Assembly: GCA_015680685.1 (NCBI GenBank)
Contig: MNCI01012739.1
Location: 326,998 to 390,997, forward strand
Direction: 5' to 3'
DNA from: Gnetum montanum
Taxonomy: Eukaryota; Streptophyta; Gnetopsida; Gnetales; Gnetaceae
Length of the DNA stretch: 64,000 bases
Shown: positions 46,589 to 57,870 of the stretch, piece by piece
How positions within the stretch are numbered: the first letter of the stretch is position 1
Layout of the letters: every line of letters begins with the position of its first letter
Program-made: the position numbers and the translations under genes
The notes under the pieces: model-generated
Database searches by the model: none
Seen by the model: only the letters and a program-made list of their open reading frames with translations
Told to the model about the DNA's origin: nothing

Positions 46589-46601
46589 TGGTATCAAAGC
46601 C
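46589..46601 (+). other. Primer binding site of element I (initiator tRNA-Met type)
   Basis: TGGTATCAAAGCC, close to the common plant site TGGTATCAGAGCC and typical of Ty1/copia elements, lies just after the presumed LTR end CCTCA. Confidence 0.88.
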
Positions 46602-46639
46602 TAGTACTCTTGCACTCTACATCAATCTTCAAGAGTGAA

Positions 46640-47560
46640 CATGGAAGGGGCAATCAACATTAGACACATGTGAATATGCTTCATCAATTTCTATATCACA
46701 TTTACTATAAAGGTAAGTCTCTCATTCCCTTCCTTACATTTAGAAATAAATGAAACTATACTTGTAAAGTTGATAAAAATCATAACGATCTGAATGATGT
46801 TTCCTTTGAAGAAAGGTATGGGATATTTTGCCATGAAGCTGTTTCTTTCCAAAATTTATGTATTGAGATAAAAGATGCTTTTGACACCAAGAAAATAAAA
46901 ACTAAAGTTCTTAATGATGAATGTTTTTATCTCAAGAATGAGAACTCAAACCTTAAGGCTAAGATTCAAAAAATAACCAATGTGATTGAGCAGATGAGTA
47001 AGATCTTTGAAGGTAAAAATTTTTCAAGTTCTAATTTTGATTCATCTTCAATAGAATGTTTGGTATGTAGTGGAAGAGGCCATGTGATCTCTAAATGTCC
47101 TAGTAATGGCAAGTTACAAAGAAAGGATATAAATGATGAAGTAATGAGAAAGACCAACTTCTACTTGAGTTGGGATGATGGAGAGCAAAGTGAAGAAGAG
47201 ATGGTGGACGATGCAAAGGATTCACACCTTGTCTATATGGTTCTCATCGATGATGACATTAACACCTCAGAAGATGCACTTAATGAGGATGAGGGGTTTG
47301 ATATATTGTGTAATGAACTTTTAAATTTTCAAAATCTTTGCACAAAGTTGAATAAGCAAGTAAAAATAATGTATCAAGAAATTTTTTTATTAAATACAAC
47401 AATCTTAGATCTTACTAAGGAAATATTAGACCTCAGGACTAAGAATAAAGAACTAACTAGGTCATGTGAGTAGATGAAACAAGAACTTGTAGATGTAAGG
47501 CTTGTGAATGAAAGGCTGGTTAAAGGGAAGGAGTCCCTTTGAATGGTTCTTGGACAAGGA
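46640..47560 (+). pseudogene. gag: Gag of element I, copia/Sirevirus-like
   Basis: A presumed ATG at 46640 is followed by broken frames. The clear part is open at 46982-47473. It has an upstream helical segment (YLKNENSNLKAKIQKI), then a standard knuckle C-X2-C-X4-H-X4-C (CLVCSGRGHVISKC, 47057-47098). Next is an SWDDGEQSEEEMVDD acidic segment, and then a long helical region with leucine and lysine repeats (LLNFQNLCTKLNKQVKIMYQ, NKELTRSCE). Post-knuckle acidic and coiled-coil regions are a known feature of Sirevirus Gag. A TAG ends the frame at 47473. The role would be RNA packaging. Confidence 0.78.
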
Positions 47561-50090
47561 AGAAGTTCACAAGATAAAAGTGAACTTGGATGGTATTTCC
47601 AAGAAGAAGAGACTACATAACCTTCATCCTCTCTAAAGGAATTTCCAAGGAGTAAGGATGCTACATCAAAAGAAGCTCTCCTCATAGGTTTGATTATAAT
47701 AGTCACTTTTTCTACAATATGAGGGTTAGATGTTATTATTTTTATAAGTTTGGGCATAAACACTGAAAGTTCAATTTAAAGTTTTATCGTATGAGTACTT
47801 GGTGATATCACAAGACTCCTTGGTCTTATCAAAATGCACTGAGAAAGGAATTTGTGTAGGGAAGAAAAGATTGGACAACTCAAAATAACAAAGAAGTTTA
47901 AAAAGTTTGAAGAATTAAGAGGAAGAAACCTAAGAATGAGAAGACACTATCTAGCCAATTTGTGAAAGGGAGCCAATCCTTGAAAATTGAGAAACCTCAA
48001 AAGAGGAATCTCATTCTCTAGCACTCTAGGCATCTTAATTGTTAGTTGCAAGTAAGATAAGTCAAGGTAAGTTTTTATTTCCTTGCTTGCTAAATATCAT
48101 GTTAGTATTTAGTTTAGAAAGAATAAATTGTGTTGATATGTGCATACTTCATTTCAAGCTATATGATGTTAGATTAAATATTCTACAAATGCTAAGATAA
48201 GTGCTTACAAGAGAAGATATTTGGTATTGTTAGAATATTTGATTATGATATCTCTTGTGAATGCATGAGCACGGTGTGATTAATCTTATAATTGGATGAA
48301 AGTTTGTAGTTCTTGTAAACTTTTAAAGTTTTTATTGATAAATCATCTTTTGGAATCTTATTTAGAATGTATTGGTTTCAAATGGTTTAAAACTCTTGAC
48401 CCAAAAGCTCTTTGTTGAATGATTATTACTTTTTAAACATTTATGTCTTGTGCTTAAAACTCTTAATTAAGTTATGACATTTTTGCTTCCTTATGAAATA
48501 TTAAAGATTGGTTGCTTGTTAAGAAATGTTTTTTGGTAATCAAAGTATTCGAATTGGTCCTTGTAATGTAATTCATGTATCTTTTGAAGATAGCTACATT
48601 GCAATAGGAAGTCCTTAAGCATATGAATTATTTGCTATCTTTATGAATGGTCTTTCTTTCAAACTTAATCTTGGTATGGCACTCTAGATTTCTTGGGGAC
48701 ATCTCCTAGCTCTTGTGTATTTCTCAATGAATGTATGGTGTTTATGTATTTTTTCTTATGTTGATGATGATTTCAATGTGTTATGCCATGTTTTGGGATG
48801 TTTTAGACTTATTTTGATGAATATATAAGTTTTTGAGGGCTATGGTACTTATTTGAAGGTGTTTGGAGGTTCCATACTTTAAAATGAGCATCTATATTTT
48901 CAACCTTGGTAGGATAGATGTCTACTATTTCTTCTGAGTCATCTCATATGGATTTTAATGGACATTTCAACAAATAGATGCATTACAAAAGTTGTAGACT
49001 GTAGTGGCTTCCCTTAAAAAAGGGATTTCTTGTTAATTATCTAGGAGTAAATTGCCTAAAATAAACATTAAAAATATTTTCATCTTCTTTGTTGAAAGGA
49101 TTCACAAATTGGAGACCTTAGTCTCCATGCTTGATCTCAATATTGATTTGTAGAAATAGTACTTCGATGAGAAAAGAACAAGTTGATCCAAAAAGGGGGC
49201 CCAAAGGAAGCATTAGAATTTTCATATATGTAGGGGAAGCTTGTACCTAATCCAAGAGGCCACTAGTGTAGGGGGAGTTGAGGCTTTTACCAAAAGGCAC
49301 TCAAGTAGCAAAACTTCATATTTCAACTCACCCTCAACTAAAAATGAGCAAGGAAGAGCATATTCATTTGGTAATGTTGTAAAAAAGGGGGGAACTTATT
49401 AACTCCTTATCTAAAGATGAACTTTTATGGTGAAATATTTTGATGTTTATATGTTATATAGACTTACTATTGAGCTCTATTTATTATCTAACCTTTTGTA
49501 TGTTGAGAATATATATTTTTAAGTACATAAGGCTCTTATTGCAAATATGAATTGAGACGTACTAGAATATGAGGCATATCCATATATTAGTTTATCAATC
49601 TTCTTTTGGATAAAAAGTTGATTGTTTTTTTATCTTTGATATATTTAGCTTGATTAGTTGTGTTGCTTTCTCTTAAGAGTCAAATATGCGTGTTTTAAAC
49701 TCACTTGCCTTTAACTTGCTATTGGATTGTTGATATTAGAAAATTAAAGAATAATGCACTATTTACTACTAATGGCTTATTGATTTAGAGACAGATTACT
49801 TGATCTTCAAGGCTTATACTTCACTTCAAGCTTTAATTTTGGATTTCACTTGGAAGGCTTCGATCAGCACTTGACAAATTTAGGGCAACTCATCTTGGAA
49901 CTTTGTGTTGAAAAATGTGTGCTCTTTAATTCATCTTCTTTCTTAGCTAAATATTTTTTTTGATTATGAAATTATGCATACTCTTTAATTGGTTTATGTG
50001 CCTTATTCTTTTTGCTGCTATTCAAAAAGGGAGAGAGTAGTATGGTTATATTTGTATGATTACTAATCCATTTTCTTAAGTTTTTAACAT
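47561..50090 (+). other. Internal region of element I without recognisable pol
   Basis: About 2.5 kb AT-rich DNA. No integrase, RT or RNase H motif could be read in any frame. The first 400 bp still looks like a decayed Gag tail. The stretch just before the PPT includes a pyrimidine-poor GGGAGAGAGTAG patch near 50030. It probably represents either deletion of pol or a replaced noncoding module. Confidence 0.55.
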
Positions 50091-50092
50091 CA

Positions 50093-50110
50093 CCAAAAAG
50101 AGGGAGATTG
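50093..50110 (+). other. Polypurine tract of element I
   Basis: CCAAAAAGAGGGAGATTG directly precedes TGGACC, the LTR start. The AGGGAGATTG form is typical of copia elements. Confidence 0.82.
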
Positions 50111-50721
50111 TGGACCTTTCGGTGTGTCAAAATGTTAAGAAAAATGGAGACAAGGGTTGTGTGGTTATAGAACTAAGATGAGATGACAAGGAATGCACTA
50201 ATGAAGACAAAAGAAGAAAGTCATCCATAAGGTCTCAAGGTCTCATCCACAAAAGGAAAGCTCAAAGAAAGAGAATTCAAAGAATGTGGACAAGTAAAGT
50301 TGTCATCATTGATGCATGTGGAAATGCAAGATTATGAATAAGGAATGAAGAATTCAGCATGCAAAGGAAGGAGAAGAAAGACATCTTCAAGAAATAGTAG
50401 ATTTCTTGGAAAAATTGAAAGATGCATAGAAAAATATTTCTCCAAGAAACAATAGATGTCTTTCATCAGGAAAAGACATCTTCACTAGACAAAGATGTCT
50501 TTACAAAATGTAAGCTAGTTTTAGAAAGATGTCTTTTACTAGACAATGCCATCTTTCCAAAATGGATATTTCAAAAAGATGTCTTCCCAAATAAAGACAT
50601 CTTCCTACAATAGAGGGAAAATTTAGAAAGACATCTTAAGCACGAAGAATATGTCTTCCATGACTATTAGCTACTATTAGCTAGCCATTGTACAAGTTCC
50701 AAGATAAACTTGGAAACATTG
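50111..50721 (+). repeat. 3' LTR of element I, left part
   Basis: Aligns with 45381-45990 and stops at AACATTG where element C starts. It has eight exact AGATGTCT/AGACATCT words at 50375-50660. Confidence 0.88.
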
Positions 50722-51620
50722 TGATGAAGTGCTAGATGGCCAATGCATTTACTAGGCCACGTATATGGGACCCCGTATATGCAGCCACATTGACACGGCC
50801 CTGTATATGCAGCCCCATCGATGCATCCTTCCATGCGTTGACGTGGCCACGTTTACATGATGCCTATTTCGGCCTATAAATAAGTGGGCTCCCACCACAC
50901 TTAGGTACCTTTTTGTCAGTTGTAGCGAAGCTCTTGTAGTTTGTTTCTATGAAAGTTAAAATATTTTCCAAGTGCCCATAGTAGGTGTAAGAAAGGTGTC
51001 TGGCTCTTTATTCAAGCGTTGATGTATCTGAGCCCCTTGATGTAAACGACAATAAAGATGAGATTTTTAAGCATTCCTTGTAGCATTTGGACTTAGTCAT
51101 TTAATGCATTTAATAGTTTAATATTTTTATTCTTTGATAATTACTTAAGTTTCCATTGTTATTTCCATCGCTATCGCTCTTTTATAGTTTGTAAAACCAT
51201 AAGTATGACCATTTCGAATGTGAACCCAACACTTGGCAACCCAGTGACACTTAACGTTTGGTAATCCAGTAGTGGTTAGGGGATGCTTAGGACGTGCCCG
51301 GAAGATGGGATTAGATACTTATGCTAGGGATAGTTAAGATATATATTAGAATAATTATAGATTACATAATATTCCAAATTTAATTAGATGCCAAAAGATA
51401 AAGTAAAAAGCCATAAAAATCATGTGCCTCAATCTCACTTAACCATCGCGATTAGAAAATCACAAGTGAGGTTGGGAAGATAGTGACCATTCTAACACAA
51501 GGTTTTGTTGGTTAGGGTCTGGTGTATGCAAAGTGCTTACAGTCTATGGAATTTGACTGAGTTGCATGTGAATGCCCATGATTCGTATGGTTGGGCGTAG
51601 GGGTACCTAGCCGCTCATCA
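50722..51620 (+). repeat. 5' LTR of element C
   Basis: 899 bp from TGATGAAGTGCTAGATGG to TAGCCGCTCATCA. The first 150 bp repeat variants of GGCCACGTATATGGG and CCCCGTATATGCAGCC. A TATAAATA promoter word is at 50875-50882, with transcription likely starting shortly after. The related LTR of A has the same parts in the same order. Confidence 0.9.
50875..50882 (+). promoter_or_regulatory. TATA box of the C LTR
   Basis: TATAAATA, about 150 bp after the LTR start and just past the CG-rich word array. The same word at the same relative place occurs in both LTRs of A and both of B on the minus strand. Confidence 0.75.
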
Positions 51621-51621
51621 T

Positions 51622-51639
51622 TGGTGCCATTGCTAGGGA
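51622..51639 (+). other. Primer binding site of element C (tRNA-Asp type)
   Basis: TGGTGCCATTGCTAGGGA, one base after the LTR. It differs from the tRNA-Asp complement TGGCGCCGTTGCCGGGGA at four places, each a C-to-T or G-to-A change at a CpG or next to one. Confidence 0.85.
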
Positions 51640-51786
51640 CTATTAGTCTTACATGCACCATCTAACCTTAGCAAAATTATCATTCACGTCATTGGAACAG
51701 ACCCAAGATAGTAAAATCTATGCATGCTAGGTGGACTAAGTAAAAAATTAAAGTACACTGATTAAATAGATCATCTAACATCCAAC

Positions 51787-54330
51787 ATGTCTTCTTCTCA
51801 TAGGCGAGATGGATCCAACCCACCAGTGCCACAAGAATGTCGGGTGGTATACAAGCATCCCGATGAATATGTCCCTAACTTCACCTTCATCCTACATCAG
51901 TATGAGCATCTGTGATGGCGAGACATGGAAGGCAACATCATGCTACCACCTAACCAATCAGCTCCTGGAATGCTATTCCACAATTTTGCCAGACTAGGCA
52001 TTCAAGACCATGGTGTGGAGTATGTCATGGAGGACCATAACTACTAGGACTATCGTCCCACTGACGCCTAATGAGCACGAGACCAGCAGCAGGTAGAATG
52101 ATATGAAAAAATGAAGGGAACATAGTTCAGTAACCCCTTATTCTTACAAGGGCTGCAGTATGATGGGGAACCCATCTTTCATGATTCCCATTCAACCAAA
52201 CTCCCTCTGGGGCATCAAATCATCCAATCCATTATCCAGAATAAGCAACCAAGTGATTGAGATCCCCAAGGGGATGGAGGGTCACGTAGGCAAAGTCACG
52301 GCTCAAGCAAGGATGGGCAGCATGATTGAGGTCATCATCAGAGCAAAAGGGGAGATCAACACTAAGATGGTGGCAATTCCTCTCCCTCTTCTCCATCCTA
52401 TCACTCTCCTCCACCTTCATCCAGTTTAGAATTTGATCATAACCATGGTAGAAGGGAGCGAGGTGATGGTGGTCGTAAGGAACAAAGGGAATGGTGTGAG
52501 GAAGCACGTGACCAATTGCACGAGGCTCACCATCATGAAAGGAGGGGTAGCTGAAATCATCATAGACATCGAGGTCCTTAGCAGGACTATGACTCAGATG
52601 AGCCATTGTTGGCTACTTAGAGCATGCTCCATATCGCTAAGGTAGTTTAGATACCTAGCAGGCACTTGAAGGATAGCTGGATCAAACGCATTGACATGAA
52701 CAACATCCCTAGATTTGAAAGGGGATACAATTGTGATCCATAAACTAACATGTAGGTGTTCCATGATGCTTACACCTTGCAGAATATTGATAATGATTAG
52801 CAGAAGCTTAAACTTTTCCCTCGCACACTCATCAAGGAAGTAGAAAGTTGGTATCAGTCCTTGGAATCAGAATCAATCAAAAGATGGAGTACGATGCTTG
52901 AGATTTTCAATGAAAAATATCAAACATACTCTAGGGTGGTGAATCTGAGACATCAAATCCAAGGGACGTCAAATCCAAGGCTGGAAGCAAGGGAACCATG
53001 AACCCTTGGATGCAGCCATGAGTAGGTACTATTCATTGTTACATTGATGCCCTAGTCATGGCTACTCTCAGCGGGCACAACTTCGCCATATCATTGATGG
53101 GCTCTACTTTGAAACTAGAAAGACCCTTGGCATGTACACCTAGGGATGATTATAAGAACTAAGGGCCCATCAACTGTAGTGCCTCATTAAGAAAGTGGCC
53201 AAAGAAGAGGGGGAACTTAGAAATAAGGAGAGCGTAGAAGGGTTTAATTGGGATCCCTCCATCAGAAAGAGGGAGGTCTAATTCTGTGAAGAGGAGGAGG
53301 AATCACCTTTGGATGCAGCGATGAACTGAAAAACCTTACCCCTATAGAAATTTGCCTCTGAAATATCGGCAAAGGTTGACAAGATGTGGGACTCTCTAGA
53401 TGAAAGATTTCAAAGTGTTGTAAAAATTGCAGAGGAGTCCAGAGAGCAAGGTAATGATCATGATCGATGTAGGAAGAAGGAAGTTAAACATGCCCACCAC
53501 AAGGGTAAGGGCAAAGTTGCTATAGTTGAATAGGTTGTATACTTTGACACAAAGGAGGATGATGACTGTGACATATGCTAATATGAACATCCTAAGGGGT
53601 GTTGTCTTGTGGTGTCACATCTACAAGAGTCTGGGATGTATGTGGTGAACACTCATTTGGCAAAGAGGCAAACACCTTGAAGGTTGCCTTACCCACAAGG
53701 TAATCCTAGGCAGTTTCACTAGCAGCAAGGATATTATCTAAGTGGAGCACCATCACAACCTTATGAGCACTTCCCATAGTGGCAGCACCCACAAGCATGG
53801 GGGATGCCACCCCTAGGGCAGTTGTACCCTTACCGATAGCCAGATCCCTATGGGTACTACGTTCAGCAACCGGTCTCTCCATGGGACTCTTCCAGTCATG
53901 CAGCCTTTCAAAATTACTACCACCCCCCAGAATATTTTTGACCTCAGTCTCCATCACCCAGGGGGGAAAGCCCACATCTCTACTATCCTCCATTACCTTC
54001 TCCTACTACTCCTTCTCCATAACATCCCACTCAGCTACCACTTGCTCCACCTATGCAGGGGGAGATACTGCCACAGCCACAACAATGAAACACTACAAGG
54101 GCTGTCAACCTACAACCGACACCTTAGCCAAGTGGACTAGAACCCAAACCAAAAAACATCCCTTTTTTGGCCCAATAATTTGAGCATATCCTCACATACA
54201 CCTGTGGCTAGTGCCTCTGAACCTCAAAGCACCTCCACTATTCCACCACTCGAGCAACCTTCAAACGAAACATCCTCCAATGTACAAATGGTCATTCTCA
54301 TGCATGCTATGACCAACTAGATAAAGGTAA
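51787..54330 (+). pseudogene. gag: Gag of element C, decayed
   Basis: The ATG at 51787 starts MSSSHRRDGSNPPVPQE and runs into HPDEYVPNFTFILHQYEHL and EYVMEDHNY, both shared with element B. The capsid region NNIPRFERGYNCDP and KLKFPRTLIKEVESWYQSL-like blocks lie at 52690-52930. A helical DELKNLTPIE-type segment lies near 53320. The knuckle CDIC-YEHPKGCC is at 53567-53605, with one stop where B has Gln. A proline-, tyrosine- and glutamine-rich tail covers about 53650-54130. Frequent stops and frame changes mark it as dead. The order is identical to the Gags of A and B. Confidence 0.82.
53567..53605 (+). other. Variant zinc knuckle in Gag of element C
   Basis: Thirteen codons read CDIC-YEHPKGCC (the dash is a TAA, CAA in element B). 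The spacing is C-X2-C-X3-H-X4-C, as in A and B. Confidence 0.75.
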
Positions 54331-54791
54331 GGAATCTTCCCCAAAAATTGACTGATCTGGGAAGCCCTATCATCTATCTTCAGGTGGCAGGGAATGAGCC
54401 ATGTAAGGCTCTTCTAGACTCGGGGTCGGGTGTCAATTTGATTTCACATGATATGTACAAGAATTGGAACCTACCCCCATTAAAGAAGAGCAACATTTGG
54501 CTCAATCTGGCAAACCAATCCATCACTGTTCCCTTGGAATTGGTGGAGGACATTGTGACCACCATTTATGGGTGGTCCTATCCTACTGATTTCCTTGTCA
54601 TCCGTGTGGAGAATTACAAGGGAAACTTTCCTATCATAATGGGAAGAGCTTGGCTAAGCATGGTGGATGTAAGACTAGGACTCCGAGATCTTTCCCTTGA
54701 AATTTCAAAGGAAAATCCTTTTGGAAAGATTGAGAAGAAGCATGTTCCATGCATCGCATACAGTGACTCTGGGTGCAACTGTGTGACGTAG
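54331..54791 (+). pseudogene. pro: Retropepsin-like protease, element C
   Basis: Open for 147 codons from 54348. It reads SPIIYLQVAGNEPCKALLDS with the catalytic Asp codon at 54417-54419, then GSGVNLISHDMYKNWNLPPL. It continues SITVPLELVEDIVTTIYGW and FPIIMGRAWLSMVDVRLGL, the conserved C-terminal motif. It is nearly co-linear with the protease of element B. The active-site D-S-G is intact, and this is among the least damaged frames in the window. In a complete element it would be released from a Gag-Pol precursor. Confidence 0.87.
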
Positions 54792-55059
54792 TTATGGTCT
54801 ACCAAGCAGACATCCATTCAGGCATGAAGTTAGTATACCAAAGAATTACTAGTTCAACAATGCCTGTACATAGTAGCCACAAATCAGGAAGGCACCCAGT
54901 GGTTGATAGCTGATCTTGAGCGGTACCTTTTTCATGGAACAATATGAGGGGCTTGTATGAGCCTACATAGAAAGCATGGATAACTTGGAAGAGGTTCATC
55001 AAAAAGTATCCACTGTTGATGACCATGATGATTAGGGAAAGCTGCAAATCCCAGAAAGC

Positions 55060-56560
55060 TTCAAACAAGAGCCCTTGGAGCTCAAATCCTTATTGGCCCA
55101 CTTAGAATATGCCTTTTTGCAGAATGGGAAACTGGTAATTATCAATGCCACCCTTACTCTTAAACAAAAGAAAAAGTTGTTGATGGTGGTGAACAAATGG
55201 GATGCTGCTTTTGCATGGTCATATCTTGAGCTAATCGAAATTGATCCTAGGGTTTGCCAACATAGGATTTATATTGACCCCTCCATGAAGCCACAACGTC
55301 AACCGCAAAGGTGGTTGAACCCCAAATTGAAGCAAGTCATCAAAGATGAAATCGAGCAGTTGCTAAAAGCAGGGTTCATCTATTCCATTGTCGATAGCGA
55401 ATGGGTCAACCCACTCATTATTGTGCCCAAGAAGGGTGGCAAATGGAGGGTCTGTATAGATTTATGATTACTCAACATGGCTACCTTTGAAGATCACTTC
55501 CCACTCCCATTTGTGGACTAGGTGTTGGACACCATTGCAGGGCATCGTTATTATAGCTTTTTGGATGGTTATAGTGGCTATAACCAAATCCAAATTGCAC
55601 CAGAGGAATATGCCAAGACAACTTTCACAAGTCCCTAGGGGACTTTCGCATACAAGAAGATGCCTTTTGGCTTGTGTAATGCTCCTACCACTTTCTAACA
55701 CCTTGTCCTCAGCATCTTCCAGCAGCAAATTGGCAATGGGGTAGAAGTCTTCATGGATGACTTCTCTACCTATGGGGCTGCATTTGAACAAGCCTTGGAT
55801 CACCTTGAGTAAGTTCTGAAAAGATGTGTGGACACGAATCTACGACTCAACTGGTAGAAAAGCCACTTAATGGTCCAAGAAGGCATTGTGCTAGGGCATC
55901 ATATCTCATAGACAGGGATTAGCATGGATCCTGAAAAGATCAAGGTAATCCAAGGAATCACCCAACAACCAAGCACTATAAAAGATGTTTGATCATTCTT
56001 TGGCCACATTGGTTACTACAGGTGCTTCATCGAAAATTTCTCGAAGATTGCCAAGCTGTTGGTGGAACTCATAAAGAAAGATGTTCCATTCATCCAAACC
56101 AAGGAATGTGAATTTGCATTCCAAATGCTTAAATAGAAACTCGTAGAGACTCCAGTTCTACCGACACTTGATTGATCTAGGCCCTTCCACATCATGATGG
56201 ATGCATCCAATTATGCCTTGGGAGCCATGCTTACACAGTGTGATGATTAAAAACATCCATACTATATTCACTGTGCAAGCCATAGCATTGTGGGTGCTTA
56301 GCTTAACTACACCACCACCAAAAAGGAGTTGATGGTGGTGTTGTTTGCCTTGGAAAAATTCTGACACTATGTGCTCGAATACAAGTTGTTCGCGCATACT
56401 GACCATAGTGCTATTTGGTTCCTAATGAACAAACCAATGGTGAGCCCTTACATCATTCGGTTGCTAGTGTTTCTTCAGGAATTTGACCTCACTATGGTAG
56501 ACCAGAAGGGGATTGAGAATGTGGTTGCTGACCACTTGTCTCGGTTATGATGGGATGAAA
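55060..56560 (+). pseudogene. pol: Reverse transcriptase and RNase H of element C (Athila-like)
   Basis: The lead-in is open at 55075-55467 with KQVIKDEIEQLLKAGFIYSI, WVNPLIIVPKKGGKWRVCID and then a stop. RT continues RYYSFLDGYSGYNQIQIAPE, GTFAYKKMPFGLCNAPTTF, and the catalytic FMDDFSTYG at 55750-55776, a form typical of Athila-type RT. RNase H follows with FHIMMDASNYALGAMLTQ near 56190, KKELMVVLFALEKF near 56325 and NVVADHLSRL near 56530. At least four stops sit where CGA, CAG, CAA or TGG is expected (near 55466, 55520, 55638 and 55697), all explained by C-to-T or G-to-A changes. Confidence 0.9.
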
Positions 56561-56639
56561 CAGAGGAGGAGGAGCCCCTCTCTGACCAAGTTCTAGATGA
56601 AGTCCTCTTCGCGGGTGAAGTCGATTCGCAGGTGCCCAA

Positions 56640-57870
56640 AGCATCATCTTGGTTTAGCCACATCCTCACCTATCTCATGACTTAGGAGTTGCCAAATGAA
56701 TGGGATCATCGGAAGAAATAAAAATTTCTCCATAAGGCCAAGCACTTCATGGAAATTAGTGGTCACCTTTATAAGGTGTAAGCAGATGGCTTGGTTCGAT
56801 GGTATGTCCTTGATGACGATACATTGCGCATCCTGCAAGATGCTCATGAAGGCCCTTGTGGGACCACTATGCTGGATGCTGCACAACCATTAAGATCTTG
56901 CTTGTAGGATATTACTAATCCATAATTTTTAGGGATGCACAATGGTTCACCTAGTCCTGCAAACGATGCCAGAGAGATGGTGGGATGACTGCACGGATGG
57001 AGGAACCTCAATAGTGGATCTAACCATTGGAGCCCTTTGACATTTGGGACATTGACTTCATGGGGCCCATCACATCCCTATCCAACAAAAAGGTGTATAT
57101 CATCATAGCTGTAGACTATTGCACAAAGTGGGTGAAGGTGGCAGTCATCATCGATTGTTCCTCAAACACTGCTACACGATTTTTCCAACAACAAATCATC
57201 AATAGGTTTGGAGTGCCTTGTGCACTCATCTCGGACAATGGGACCCATTTCAATGGTGTCACTTTTTGAAAACTCATGCAACACTTGGGATTCACCCATA
57301 AATTTACAACACCCTATTACCCCCAAGCTAATGGGCAGGATGAAGTCATCAATAGGGAGATCACCAAGATCCTCACTCGAACCATTAGCAAATATAGGAG
57401 GGATTGGAGCACCAAACTTAACAATGCCCTTTGGGCCTATCACCCCACTTGGAAACTTCCTATAGGTTACTCTCCCTATGAATTAGTGTATGGTAAGCTA
57501 TCAAAACTTTTGATCCAGGCAGAACTCTGGACACTATCCACAGCCAGTGACTTAGGTCTTGACCTACCTCTAGCACAATGTGAATAACTTATCAACCTAA
57601 GTGTGCTAGATGAGAATTGATTAGTGGCCTTGTCTTCAAATGAGATCCAAAAGGCCTACAATAAAAAACATCATGATCTTAGGATTTGGAAGGTCATATT
57701 CAAATGTGGAGACAAGGTCTTGTATTGGAACCTCACACATGTACCACAACTGACCAAGTTTCAAACATTGTGGGAGGGACCTTACATTGTCTCCGAAACC
57801 TTCCCATCCGGGGCCTTGCTTATCCACAAACCCAAGGACCCCACAAGAATGTAGTTGGTCAACTAGCAAC
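56640..57870 (+). pseudogene. int: Integrase of element C
   Basis: The zinc-binding region is decayed (DAHEGPCG near 56840, a CKRCQRDG-like remnant near 56960). The core is open at 57027-57269 with EPFDIWDIDFMGPITSL (first Asp), AVDYCTKWVKVAV and CALISDNGTHFNG (second Asp). It continues at 57276-57587 with YYPQANGQDEVINREITKIL, where the catalytic Glu is intact. WAYHPTWKLPIGYSPYELVY and the C-terminal KVLYWNLTHVPQLTKFQTLW and GPYIVSE segments follow, to about 57850. No chromodomain is seen, in keeping with Athila-type elements. About 90 bp of further C sequence precede element D. Confidence 0.87.

Larger units (their letters stand above)
45381..50721 (+). mobile_element. Element I: Ty1/copia-type element with gag only, interrupted by element C
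   Basis: A 5' LTR (45381-46586), an initiator-tRNA-Met primer site (46589-46601), a gag with a standard zinc knuckle, about 2.3 kb without pol motifs, a polypurine tract and 611 bp of 3' LTR. At 50722 element C begins inside that LTR, so the rest of I lies beyond C and D, outside the window. The Gag layout (knuckle, then acidic and coiled-coil segments) resembles plant Sireviruses. No protease, integrase or RT was seen, so the element seems non-autonomous or internally deleted. Confidence 0.82.

Noticed and set aside
53779-54183. 134-codon open frame overlapping Gag of element C
   Set aside because: It is an alternative frame of the proline-rich Gag tail, whose repetitive codons keep other frames open.
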